A stretch of DNA of 64,000 nt from Parasediminibacterium sp046546515 (lineage in GTDB: Bacteria > Bacteroidota > Bacteroidia > Chitinophagales > Chitinophagaceae): assembly GCF_046546515.1 (NCBI RefSeq), contig NZ_JBKHKJ010000006.1, positions 62,001-126,000 of the forward strand. The letters run 5' to 3'. The position numbers and the translations under genes are program-made. The notes beneath the pieces are model-generated. The model was given only the letters and a program-made list of their open reading frames with translations, was not told where the DNA came from and searched no databases. Shown piece by piece: positions 18,162-26,104 of the stretch (its first letter is position 1; each line of letters starts with the position of its first letter).

Positions 18162-18249
18162 CGTCATTGCGAGGCACGAAGCAACCTGCCCTAAAAATTT
18201 AGACGGCTTGATTATCGGTGTTTAGATTGCTTCTTGCCTCGCAATGACG
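18162..18249. repeat. Palindromic MITE-like repeat (GTCATTGCGAGGCA ends)
   Basis: The arms at 18162-18184 and 18227-18249 are inverted copies that match at 22 of 23 positions and begin CGTCATTGCGAGG. The 42-base centre has no coding frame. Repeats with the GTCATTGCGAG...CTCGCAATGAC form are widespread across unrelated bacteria; mobility is an inference from that spread. Confidence 0.8.
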
Positions 18250-18442
18250 TTCACTAGGTTCGGGATTGTTTAAATTCATAATAATTATTTTAAATTTATA
18301 ATCCCCTATTAATCAATGTGTTGCAGAGGTTTCATTGTAACGCAGGAGAAGTCAAATCAAATAAGTCAATTGCTTTTAAACAACCATATCATTATATTTA
18401 AAGCTGCTAATAAAATAGTTATCCATACTAACCGCTAATTAT
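18250..18442. other. AT-rich upstream region, nothing recognised
   Basis: AT-rich sequence in front of the four-helix membrane protein gene. It presumably holds that gene's promoter, but no clear TAnnTTTG box could be placed. Confidence 0.4.
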
Positions 18443-18907
18443 ATGACTACAATAGAAGCCCAAAAATTTGGAAGAACTAAAGTACTAATAGCAACGGTGA
18501 TAGTTTTCATAATACTCGTGTTGTTATTATTTATTGGACAAGTAAAAGGGGATTTTGCAAATGGTCTTTTGTTTTTCATGTCTGCATTACTTAACATTCA
18601 TTGCATTGCAATCTTTTCTATCCTTTTTGGAACAACTTATTTATTAGGTGGAAGAGCTGGCAAAGAAATAATAATTGATAAAAAAGATAGCTTGTTAATC
18701 GCTATTAAATATGCCATTTCAATATCCTTCCTATTATCGATTTATGGCATATTCATAGCCTTTCTTAGAGAAAAGAATTTTTCTTTTATTGGACTGATTG
18801 CTATACTGAAAATTCATTTTTTTGACTTGTTTTTTAAAATGGATATATCATTACTAGCAATTTGGTTCTGGGCAACTAACAAAATGAAAAACTACGCTGA
18901 AAAATAG
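18443..18907 (+). CDS. Four-helix integral membrane protein, function unknown
   Basis: 154 residues with four strongly hydrophobic segments at about 13-35, 42-68, 84-108 and 112-148, separated by short charged loops (GGRAGKEIIIDKKDS). There is no signal peptide or catalytic motif. I do not recognise the family; the C-terminal part (LAIWFWATNKMKNY) is likely the last membrane helix and a cytoplasmic tail. The gene lies just before the transposase relic and is more AT-rich than its neighbours, which may mean a foreign origin, but this is only suggestive. Confidence 0.65.
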   Translation: MTTIEAQKFGRTKVLIATVIVFIILVLLLFIGQVKGDFANGLLFFMSALLNIHCIAIFSILFGTTYLLGGRAGKEIIIDKKDSLLIAIKYAISISFLLSIYGIFIAFLREKNFSFIGLIAILKIHFFDLFFKMDISLLAIWFWATNKMKNYAEK

Positions 18908-18921
18908 ACCTCTTCGGAAAT

Positions 18922-19173
18922 TCATTTTATGCCTAGCGTTATAGCCCTATTATGATAAGCTGCGATTAGGTTGAACCTAAAGCCGAATCTTTTGCGCCTG
19001 TTCCTATAGCGTTCAGCTATTATCCTGAATATTTCAAGTCCCTGTTGATATGTTCAATGGGCATCCTTTCTATTGCGATTTCTCTGTTCCGTTTCCTTTC
19101 TTCTTTTGTAAGCCTCCTATTTTTCGTGTTCTTTTTAGGAACAGATGAATTTGCATGTATTTTTTCCATGCCC
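18922..19173 (-). pseudogene. 3' relic of an IS5-type transposase, frameshifted
   Basis: Read on the minus strand, one frame gives GMEKIHANSSVPKKNTKNRR and then RMPIEHINRDLK; a shifted frame continues IFRIIAERYRNRRKRFGFRF up to a stop at 18922-18924. The order (Glu of the DDE triad in IEH, then RYRNRRKRFGxRFNLIA) is that of the C-terminal end of IS5-group DDE transposases. The two frames join if one A is restored in the A-run near 19031-19036. Only about 80 residues remain, so the gene is dead. Its 5' side abuts a 109-bp tandem repeat. Confidence 0.75.
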
Positions 19174-19386
19174 CTAGTCCATGCCAAAAATAGTGTTGCT
19201 TATGCGCTGCCTATGGCGCATACCTTTCGCTACGTTCTGTCGCTGATTCCATAACTCATAATTCATAATTCTAATTTCCCCGCTAGTCCACGCCAAAAAT
19301 AGTTTTGCTGGTGCGCTGCCTATGGTGCGTACCTTTCGCTACGTTCTGCCGCTGATTCCATAATTCATAATTCAAAATTCCCCCAC
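19174..19386. repeat. Two tandem copies of a 109-bp sequence
   Basis: Copy 1 starts at 19174 and copy 2 at 19283; both begin CTAGTCC, share TACCTTTCGCTACGTTCTG and end with CATAATTCATAATTC. They differ at scattered positions, so the duplication is not recent. No coding content is seen. The block is wedged between the transposase relic and the attachment-like element. Confidence 0.8.
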
Positions 19387-19779
19387 CATGGGGGCATTTT
19401 GGGATACTCATGGGGGCATATTTCCCCCATATAGGATTGTACTTTTGCATGGTGCCAAAATCAATCCCAACTTTGTAGTATATGGAACTTTATTTGCGTT
19501 AGCACAATCCCTGTGGTTAGCCTAACCTTAGCTCGCTCTCCCGTGGGGCTTATTTTTAATATACAAAATAAAACGTCATGATAGTTTACATCCATACTCA
19601 AAAAACACTGAAAAAGTACGCACCTTTCCGCGAAAATCACGCACAAAATACGCACAAATCACTCATTTTATACGCACAAAATACGCATAAAACACTCACT
19701 CTTTAAAACCATAAAACATTGTATTTCAATGAGTTAAGATGCAAAAAAAGGCTCAAAACTAAATTTAGGGTAACAAAAG
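19386..19779. mobile_element. Attachment-site-like non-coding element, copy A
   Basis: Three blocks are shared, in the same order, with copy B at 37314-37690: (1) a palindrome-bearing block, ATGGGGG ... CCCCCATATAGGATT (19386-19438); (2) TCAATGAGTTA after an AAAACA...TGTAT lead (19713-19736); (3) TTTAGGGTAACAAAAG (19764-19779). Between blocks 1 and 2 sits an array of short direct repeats built on ACGCACAAAATACGCA (about 19637-19703; two 33-base units). No protein frame is credible. A core plus short direct repeats recalls integrase arm sites; that is inference. Confidence 0.55.
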
Positions 19780-20138
19780 TCAGTCAAAACAAGCGGATAC
19801 CACCCTCAAAATGGCTATAAGTTTTTTATTTGCCCCTATCAGTTTGTGTAAAATGATAGGTTGTAGCTCACCTGCACGTCAAAAAAAGAGTTAGCCAAAA
19901 AGGAATATTTATAAAAAATTAATTTACTTTACAAGTAACAGTCGAGAGGCCTGACTTTTTAAGCCCGTAAGAACTTGGTTTCTACTTGACTGTCTTTTTT
20001 ATTTATAGCAAACAAGCATTGTTTATGCACCTCTTATTATTTTGATACCTAAAAAGTAATTACCTATGCTTTTACAACTTCAGCAAACCAATAGCGGAAA
20101 CAGTGAGAAATTAATTGCCTTTGCAAAAAAAAAATGAC
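19780..20138. other. Spacer holding a possible small RNA
   Basis: AT-rich DNA between the attachment-like element and the antitoxin-like gene. The only structured part is the hairpin with a T-run at 19938-20000, listed separately. Nothing else is recognised. Confidence 0.5.
19938..20000 (+). ncRNA. Possible small RNA or leader ending in a terminator hairpin
   Basis: ACAGTCGAG (19938-19946) can pair with CTTGACTGT (19985-19993), closing a 38-base internal region, and is followed by C and six Ts. The shape is that of an RNA closed by an intrinsic terminator. There is no plus-strand gene directly before it, so it would end a small RNA or attenuate the gene at 20139. I match it to no known riboswitch. 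Confidence 0.3.
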
Positions 20139-20303
20139 ATGGAGTTATCCGTTTTAGAAAGTTCAACTGATAACTATTATCTGCCAGGTAAGCCGCTTAC
20201 TGCAGATGAGCTAATTGCAATTGTTATAAAAAGCCGCAATAGTGGGGCAGTTACGATGGAAGATGCACATAATGCAATAAGAAATACTTATCCTGAAGGT
20301 TAA
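20139..20303 (+). CDS. Small antitoxin-like protein
   Basis: 54 residues from the ATG at 20139 (MELSVLESSTDNYYLPGKPL); an earlier start at 20115 would add eight unremarkable residues. The motif GKPLTADELIAIVIKSRNSG, then a helix with MEDAHNAI, resembles the conserved GKPLT-E-E segment of small Bacteroidota antitoxin-like proteins, but no toxin gene follows; the convergent RSH gene begins 63 bases on. The family assignment is tentative; the frame could also be a short conserved orphan. Confidence 0.45.
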   Translation: MELSVLESSTDNYYLPGKPLTADELIAIVIKSRNSGAVTMEDAHNAIRNTYPEG

Positions 20304-20366
20304 ATAATTAATTTATTTTAACTTACATTGATATATAAGCCTGAAATCATTATATCCTTTCCCACA

Positions 20367-22622
20367 TTACCCTTTTATCTCCATATCCAACCGCTCCACT
20401 GTTTGCAGGCCATTCAGGCTTTTTAAGCGGCCTACCAGTTCTTCCAGTTCTTCTTTGTCGTGCACAAATACTTTAATGGTGCCTTGGAAAATACCATCGC
20501 CGCTTTCTATGGTAAGGGCAGATATATTTATTTTCAGTTCGCCGCTGATGATATTGGTTATTTTATTCACCACACCCACATCATCTACCCCCACTATTTT
20601 CACGCCCGAGAGGAACGAAATTTCTTTGTTTTTAGCCCACTTGGTTTTCACAATCCTGTGGCCATAGTTGGCCATTAATTGCGTTGCATTGGGGCAATTG
20701 GTGCGATGGATGGTTAAGCCTTTGCCAGTGCTTACAAAGCCAAACACGGCATCCCCCGGTATGGGGTTACAGCATTTGGCAAGGGTGTACATTATTTTGT
20801 CGCTGCTCTCGCCAAATATAATTAGCTCGCTGTCTTTTTTGCTGTATTGCTTTGGTTGATCAACTGCAATTTCGGTAATGGTAGTTTTGGGCTTGGGCTG
20901 TTCCAGCTTATCGCCCAAAACATTAAATTCCTTTAGTTCCTTCAAGTCAATTGACTTCACGGCAATGGAATAAAACAAATCGAGGTGGGATGAAAGCTTA
21001 TAAAACGCCATCACTTCCTCAATATTTGGCTGGGTATAACCAGCCCCCATGCCCTCCAGTTTTCTCTGTAGTATATATTTGCCGTCTTCTGCTATCTTCC
21101 GCTTGTCTTCTTTCAGGCTGTCTTTAATCTTGCTCCTTGCCTTGGCTGTTACCACCATGCCCAACCAATCTTCGGTGGGCTTTTGCTTGGTGCTGGTAAT
21201 AATCTCTATCTGGTCGCCGCTGCGTAGCTTGTGGCTAATAGGCACCAGCTTGTGGTGCACCTTGGCACCAATGCAATGGCTACCCACCTCGCTATGCACA
21301 GCAAAAGCAAAATCAAGGGCTGTGCTTCCCTTGGGCAGCATTTTCACCTGCCCCTTGGGGGTATAAACATAAATTTCCTCGGCAAGGAAAGAGGTCTTGA
21401 AATCTTGCAAAAAGTCGATGCTGTCGCTGTTTTCTTGCGACAATACTTCCCTTATTTGCCCAAACCATTTGTCAAAACGATCTTCATCGCTGCTGCCCTC
21501 TTTGTATTTGTAGTGTGCAGCAAGCCCACGCTCGGCTATTTCGTTCATCCGCTTGGTGCGTATCTGTACTTCTACCCATTTGCCCTGTGGCCCCATCACA
21601 GTGGTATGCAAGGCTTCGTAGCCGTTGCTTTTGGGGTTGCTCAGCCAGTCTCTCAAACGTTCGGGGCTAGGGTTATACTCGTCTGTGATCATGGAATATA
21701 CTTTCCAGCACTGCTCCTTCTCTTTTTCAGGAGGGGCATCTAGTATAATACGGATAGCAAACAAGTCATATACTTCGTCAAAAGAAACAGCTTTCTTTTT
21801 TATCTTGTTCCAGATTGAGTGTATGCTTTTGGGCCTTCCATAAATCTCGAAATTAAAACCAGTGGCTTCCAGCTTTTCTTTTAGCGGACGTATAAATTCA
21901 TTAATGTACCTTGTCCTTTCCCTTTTTGTTTCTGCGAGTTTTTTGGCAATATCTTTATAGGCTTCTGGCTCAAGGTACTTCATAGCCAGGTCTTCCAGTT
22001 CTGTTTTAATGTTGTACAAGCCCATCCTGTGTGCCAAAGGGGCATATACCCACACCGTTTCAGAAGAAATTTTCAGCTGCTTCTCCTTTTTCATGCTGTC
22101 CATGGTGCGCATGTTGTGCAGGCGGTCGGCAAGTTTTATCAGTATCACCCTTGGGTCGTCTGTAAGGGTAAGCAGTATTTTCTTAAAATTCTCGGCCTGC
22201 ACGCTAGTGTTTGTCCCCATCACGCTGGAAATCTTGGTAAGGCCATCTACAATCTTGGCTATTTCTGGGCCAAATTCTGCCTGTACGTCTTCCAGTGTTA
22301 TATCCGTGTCTTCTACCGTGTCGTGCAGCAAAGCACAAATAGTGCTCCTTACTCCTAGGCCTATTTCTTCCACGCATATCATGGCCACGGCCAACGGGTG
22401 TAGTATATATGGCTCCCCACTTTTTCGGCGCATGGTCTTGTGTGCCTCTACAGCTATTTCAAATGCCGAACGTAGCAACTCCTCGTCCCCTTTTTTAAGC
22501 TTGGGTCGTAGGGTTTTCAGTAAAGCACGGTACTGCCGCAATATTTCCTTTTTTTCCTGTTCGGGCGAAAGCGTATATTTATCCTGACTAGTTACTGCCT
22601 GTATCGTTTGTTCATCTGCCAT
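20367..22622 (-). CDS. Bifunctional (p)ppGpp synthetase/hydrolase (RSH)
   Basis: 751 residues, full length for a Rel/SpoT homologue. In order: HD hydrolase domain (HDTVEDTDIT, about residues 100-105), synthetase domain (YGRPKSIHSIWNK about 260; DWLSNPKSNGYEALHTT about 335), TGS domain (about 415-475), CC zinc-finger region (LAKCCNPIPGDAVFGF about 640) and C-terminal ACT domain (about 675-750). It makes and degrades the stringent-response alarmone. The hydrolase residues are intact, so both activities are expected. It diverges from the MerR/B12 regulator gene with a spacer of about 100 bases. Confidence 0.96.
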   Translation of the reverse strand: MADEQTIQAVTSQDKYTLSPEQEKKEILRQYRALLKTLRPKLKKGDEELLRSAFEIAVEAHKTMRRKSGEPYILHPLAVAMICVEEIGLGVRSTICALLHDTVEDTDITLEDVQAEFGPEIAKIVDGLTKISSVMGTNTSVQAENFKKILLTLTDDPRVILIKLADRLHNMRTMDSMKKEKQLKISSETVWVYAPLAHRMGLYNIKTELEDLAMKYLEPEAYKDIAKKLAETKRERTRYINEFIRPLKEKLEATGFNFEIYGRPKSIHSIWNKIKKKAVSFDEVYDLFAIRIILDAPPEKEKEQCWKVYSMITDEYNPSPERLRDWLSNPKSNGYEALHTTVMGPQGKWVEVQIRTKRMNEIAERGLAAHYKYKEGSSDEDRFDKWFGQIREVLSQENSDSIDFLQDFKTSFLAEEIYVYTPKGQVKMLPKGSTALDFAFAVHSEVGSHCIGAKVHHKLVPISHKLRSGDQIEIITSTKQKPTEDWLGMVVTAKARSKIKDSLKEDKRKIAEDGKYILQRKLEGMGAGYTQPNIEEVMAFYKLSSHLDLFYSIAVKSIDLKELKEFNVLGDKLEQPKPKTTITEIAVDQPKQYSKKDSELIIFGESSDKIMYTLAKCCNPIPGDAVFGFVSTGKGLTIHRTNCPNATQLMANYGHRIVKTKWAKNKEISFLSGVKIVGVDDVGVVNKITNIISGELKINISALTIESGDGIFQGTIKVFVHDKEELEELVGRLKSLNGLQTVERLDMEIKG

Positions 22623-22720
22623 GGGTATACGAATATAAGAAATAGAATGCGTACAAAGAAACTATGCTTCCCAAAATTGTTGCATCAAAACTTTTTTTTG
22701 TTTTTTTTGTTTTTTGCAAA

Positions 22721-23608
22721 ATGAATGTGTTTACTATAAAAGACCTTGAAAAGCTTTCTGGCATAAAAGCACACACCATACGCATTTGGGAGCAACGCTA
22801 TGCTTTGCTGAAACCACAGCGTACCGATACCAACATCAGGTACTATACGAACGAAGAGCTTAAAACGGTACTGAATATATCGCTGCTCAATAAATATGGG
22901 TTTAAAATATCGCATATTGACAGGATGAGTGCCACCGAGATGAGCAGTAAGATACTATCTCTTTCACAAAATGAAGCACACCAAGAACGTACTATCAACC
23001 TACTTATCCAGTATATGATAGACTTGAAAATTGATGAATTTGAAAACCTCCTGGATAGCCATATCCAAGAAAAAGGCCTTGAAAAAACAATTATTAGCAT
23101 TGTTTTTACTTTTCTTGAAAAAATAGGGCTACTTTGGCAAACAAATCACATCAACCCTGCACAAGAGCATTTGATTAGCAATATTATACGGCAAAAGTTG
23201 ATAATGGGCATTGAAAAAGCCACTAGTATTGTAAAGGCAAACACAACAGCGTTGCTATTTCTTCCAGAAGCCGAGTACCATGAGGTTGGGTTGTTGTTCA
23301 TGCACTATTTGTTTAAAGCAAAAGGGATTAAAGTTTTGTACGTAGGTGCCAATGTGCCATTAAAAGACATAGAATATTTAGCAAAGACTGCTAAACCTAC
23401 TTTTCTTTATACGCACCTTACCGCAGTAGCCAATAATTTTAGCCTTGAGCATTTTTTGCTTCAGCTAAGCAATTGTTTGCCCAATAGCAGGATAGTAGTT
23501 TCTGGCCAACTTGTGTTTGCATATAAAAAGAAACTGCCAGCTACTGTTAGCCTTAAAAAGTCATTGGCAGAAGTATTGGCGTTTATTGCAACTGAGGCAA
23601 CTTCCTAA
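22721..23608 (+). CDS. MerR-family regulator with B12-binding domain (CarH/LitR-like)
   Basis: 296 residues from the ATG at 22721; an ATG at 22664 would add 19 hydrophobic residues without family support. The N-terminal MerR helix-turn-helix (FTIKDLEKLSGIKAHTIRIW) is followed by a helical bundle with the W-x9-EH signature (W139, E149, H150) and a cobalamin-binding fold with ExHxxG (EYHEVG, H187). These are the residues by which CarH/LitR proteins hold adenosylcobalamin. The later SxV and GG positions are not well kept. By homology it may be a B12-dependent, possibly light-responsive repressor; no carotenoid genes are nearby. Confidence 0.85.
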   Translation: MNVFTIKDLEKLSGIKAHTIRIWEQRYALLKPQRTDTNIRYYTNEELKTVLNISLLNKYGFKISHIDRMSATEMSSKILSLSQNEAHQERTINLLIQYMIDLKIDEFENLLDSHIQEKGLEKTIISIVFTFLEKIGLLWQTNHINPAQEHLISNIIRQKLIMGIEKATSIVKANTTALLFLPEAEYHEVGLLFMHYLFKAKGIKVLYVGANVPLKDIEYLAKTAKPTFLYTHLTAVANNFSLEHFLLQLSNCLPNSRIVVSGQLVFAYKKKLPATVSLKKSLAEVLAFIATEATS

Positions 23609-23679
23609 TATTTTTTTTCCAAAGAATTTATTTAATCACTAAAATATTGTTAACTTTATACTAAATTAAAAACGCCTTT

Positions 23680-24504
23680 ATGAAAACGATTTTGATACCC
23701 ACTGACTTTTCTGCAACATCTAAAAATGCAAGCCTTTATGCCATTGACATGGCAGCCACCATTGGCATCCCAAAAATCGTGTTTTACCATTTTTATGAAA
23801 CCAAATTGATATATACCCCGGCAGGCGAGCTAGACGAGGTTGCCAGTATTGAACCAAACAGGGAAAAAAGTATTGCAGAACTAGACGCCTTTATCGATTC
23901 GCTTGGCACCATTCCGGAAAGGATTGAAATAGAATCTTATCAAGGGGCAGGCTCGGTAAACGAAGGCGTTGTAGAAGTTGCAGCAATTGTTGCTGCCGAT
24001 TTAATTGTGATGGGCATAGCACCAGGTGGCCTTTTCAAAGAAACTTTTCTGGGCAGCCATGCACTTTCTGTTGCAAAGCATGTTTCTACGCCGGTGCTAA
24101 TTGTGCCAGCTAGTGCTACTTTTAACAAGTTGGAGAAAGTTACTTTGTTAAGCGATTTCAAGAATGTTGAAGGTAGTGTGCCAGTTAATAAAATAAAAGT
24201 GTTTTTAGAGCATGGCTTTTTAGAATTGTCCATACTTCACCTTTTATCTTACGATGAAGAAATTGACAACAACCATCCCGAAAAGCAAAAACTGGAAACG
24301 CTTTTTAAAGAGTATGCCCCACAATTTAAGTATAAGGAAAGTGGTCACTATACAGATGATATTATAGATTTTACGGCAGAAAATGATGTGGATATATTAA
24401 TTGTGGTGCCAGAATACCATAGCCTGATAGAAACATTGTTCAACGACCATACAAAAAAACTTGCTTTTCACAGCAAAGTGCCATTGTTGATTGCGCATAA
24501 ATAA
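23680..24504 (+). CDS. Universal stress protein with two Usp domains
   Basis: 274 residues starting MKTILIPTDFSATSKNAS, the classic UspA beginning. Domain 1 (about 1-147) ends with VMGIAPGGLFKETFLGSHAL and TPVLIVP, the nucleotide-binding loop region; domain 2 (about 150-274) is more diverged and ends VPLLIAHK. Tandem Usp proteins of this size are common in Bacteroidota, and their role in stress survival is general and not well defined. Cytoplasmic. It lies 71 bases after the MerR/B12 gene on the same strand, so co-transcription is possible, and is followed by a strong terminator. Confidence 0.9.
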   Translation: MKTILIPTDFSATSKNASLYAIDMAATIGIPKIVFYHFYETKLIYTPAGELDEVASIEPNREKSIAELDAFIDSLGTIPERIEIESYQGAGSVNEGVVEVAAIVAADLIVMGIAPGGLFKETFLGSHALSVAKHVSTPVLIVPASATFNKLEKVTLLSDFKNVEGSVPVNKIKVFLEHGFLELSILHLLSYDEEIDNNHPEKQKLETLFKEYAPQFKYKESGHYTDDIIDFTAENDVDILIVVPEYHSLIETLFNDHTKKLAFHSKVPLLIAHK

Positions 24505-24548
24505 AACTTAGCCGCAAATGCACTAATGCTCTAATTAGTACGAAGAAA

Positions 24549-24590
24549 TAAAAAGCCAATATTGTTCTAAAGAACATTATTGGCTTTTTA
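24549..24590. terminator. Strong intrinsic terminator after the Usp gene
   Basis: TAAAAAGCCAATATTGTTCT pairs with AGAACATTATTGGCTTTTTA with one mismatch in 20, giving a long stem with A and T flanks that works in both directions. Confidence 0.85.
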
Positions 24591-24641
24591 TTTTAAAGAT
24601 TGGGTTAATTCTTTTTTTGAGATCTTGATGCTTTTACTAAT

Positions 24642-24859
24642 AACCCTGAAAGGGTTAAACAATAGTAGCCATGAGTGAAACCTTTGGTAGGCTTGAAGAG
24701 GCAACCAACCCTAAAAGAGGTTAACTTACCCTCACCTTATATTGTATAGCAGCCTAAAATGAGGCCGTAAACAGTTCAACACTTTCTTGGGTATCCCCAA
24801 TTGCTATTCCTTACCACGAGTTGCGCCCGTGGCTACTATTGTTCAACTCCTTCGGGGTT
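24642..24859. repeat. 218-bp element with imperfect terminal inverted repeats
   Basis: The left end has AACCCTGAAAGGGTTAAAC then AATAGTAGCC; the right end carries the reverse complement of AACCCCGAAGGAGTTGAAC then AATAGTAGCC. Terminal identity is about 80% over 36 bases by eye. The middle has no coding frame. CCCTGAAGGGGTT-type palindromic repeats are common in Bacteroidota spacers; the element is probably non-autonomous. Confidence 0.7.
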
Positions 24860-24934
24860 TGGAGCATTGATAATTTCACAACTATCAGCAAATCCAAAAA
24901 AGAATTAGACAAAGATTGGCTTTTCCCTCATAAA

Positions 24935-26098
24935 TCATAATTCATCATTCATAACTTCCCTCGTTCCATCACCCGTTTCTACTACATACACTTCTGGCTG
25001 TATGCCATATACGCTTTCGTACGACGATACAATATCCGTAACAGCAGCATCCCTCTTGTTTTTGGTAATTAGGTTAATGGTGCAGCCCCCAAAGCCACCG
25101 CCCATCATCCGAGAACCGATAACATCATAGTTCATCTTGGCCTGATCCACTAGAAAATCCAACTCGCTGCAACTTACTTCGTACAAGCCTTTAAGCCCTT
25201 TGTGCGTTTGGTACATCAGCTTGCCAAAACCAATCATATCATTTGCTTTCAGGCACTGGGCAGCTTCCCGTGTGCGTTCTATTTCCTGGGTAATATACAA
25301 GCATCGTTTATGCCCTTCGTCGCTAAGCATATAGCTAAACTGTTCCACCACCTCAGTACTCACGGCCCTGAAAGAGGTAATTTTTTTATTCACGGTTTGG
25401 AAAAGGCTTAGCCCTTCCATCGCCTCATCGTAACGGTTGTTGTAGCCACCATCCGTTAACTGGTGGCTTACTTTTGAATTGATTAATACCAACTCATACT
25501 CATCATTTGCCAAAGGCAAATATTCATATTCCAAGCTAATGCAGTCCAGCATCATGCAGTTGCCTCGCTTGCCATGCAGGCTGGCAAACATATCCATGAT
25601 GCCGCATTTAGTACCCGGAAAGCTATGCTCTGCCTCTTGTGCTATCAATGCCATCTGCTGCCTGCTTAGCCCTAGGGCAAACAATTCATTTAAGGCAAAC
25701 ACCAGCCCCGCTTCCAACGCTGCCGAGGAAGATAAGCCTGCCCCTTGTGGCAAATTGCCACCAAACAGGCAATTGAACCCGCCAATAATGTATCTTTTCT
25801 TTTGCAGTATATACAGTATGCCCAGCACATAATTGTGCCAGCCCGTTTGCTTTCTTACTTCATGCAGGTTTACTGAAAAAGATTCCTCAATATCCGATGC
25901 CACAAAGTTGGCAGTATTGGTATTATTCACAGCAATGGCAAACCAAATCCCCTTGTCAATAGCTGCTGGCAGCACAAAGCCACCATTATAGTCCACATGC
26001 TCGCCCAATAAATTTACCCTGCCGGGAGAAAAGAAAACCCTAGCGCCTTCGCCAAACTGCTGTCTGTAATTTGCTAATACTTGCTGTGGAGAATACAT
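24935..26098 (-). CDS. galK: Galactokinase
   Basis: 387 residues, normal for GalK, which phosphorylates galactose at C1 with ATP in the first committed step of the Leloir pathway. Signature motifs are present: GRVNLLGEHVDYNGG (about 26-40), the GHMP ATP loop PQGAGLSSSAALE (about 115-128) and MMGGGFGGCTI near the C-terminus. Cytoplasmic. It is the second gene of a two-gene unit behind the aldose epimerase, six bases away. The last residues (GDGTREVMNDEL) are complete. Confidence 0.96.
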   Translation of the reverse strand: MYSPQQVLANYRQQFGEGARVFFSPGRVNLLGEHVDYNGGFVLPAAIDKGIWFAIAVNNTNTANFVASDIEESFSVNLHEVRKQTGWHNYVLGILYILQKKRYIIGGFNCLFGGNLPQGAGLSSSAALEAGLVFALNELFALGLSRQQMALIAQEAEHSFPGTKCGIMDMFASLHGKRGNCMMLDCISLEYEYLPLANDEYELVLINSKVSHQLTDGGYNNRYDEAMEGLSLFQTVNKKITSFRAVSTEVVEQFSYMLSDEGHKRCLYITQEIERTREAAQCLKANDMIGFGKLMYQTHKGLKGLYEVSCSELDFLVDQAKMNYDVIGSRMMGGGFGGCTINLITKNKRDAAVTDIVSSYESVYGIQPEVYVVETGDGTREVMNDEL

Positions 26099-26104
26099 AA
26101 TTTT

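Larger units (their letters stand above)
24505..24934. other. Spacer with terminator and inverted-repeat element
   Basis: It holds the bidirectional terminator at 24549-24590 and the inverted-repeat element at 24642-24859, both listed separately. The last 75 bases before galK contain CATAAATCATAATTCATCATT-type AT-rich sequence and nothing else recognised. Confidence 0.6.

Noticed and set aside
19045..19254. 69-codon plus-strand frame
   Set aside because: It is antisense to the transposase relic and then enters the tandem repeat.
19637..19703. CRISPR-like array (also 37460-37555)
   Set aside because: Units are degenerate and directly adjacent, with no unique spacers of constant length and no cas genes.
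21231..22587. Plus-strand open frames of 105-192 codons opposite the RSH gene
   Set aside because: They lie fully within a well-supported RSH gene on the other strand and show no family motif.
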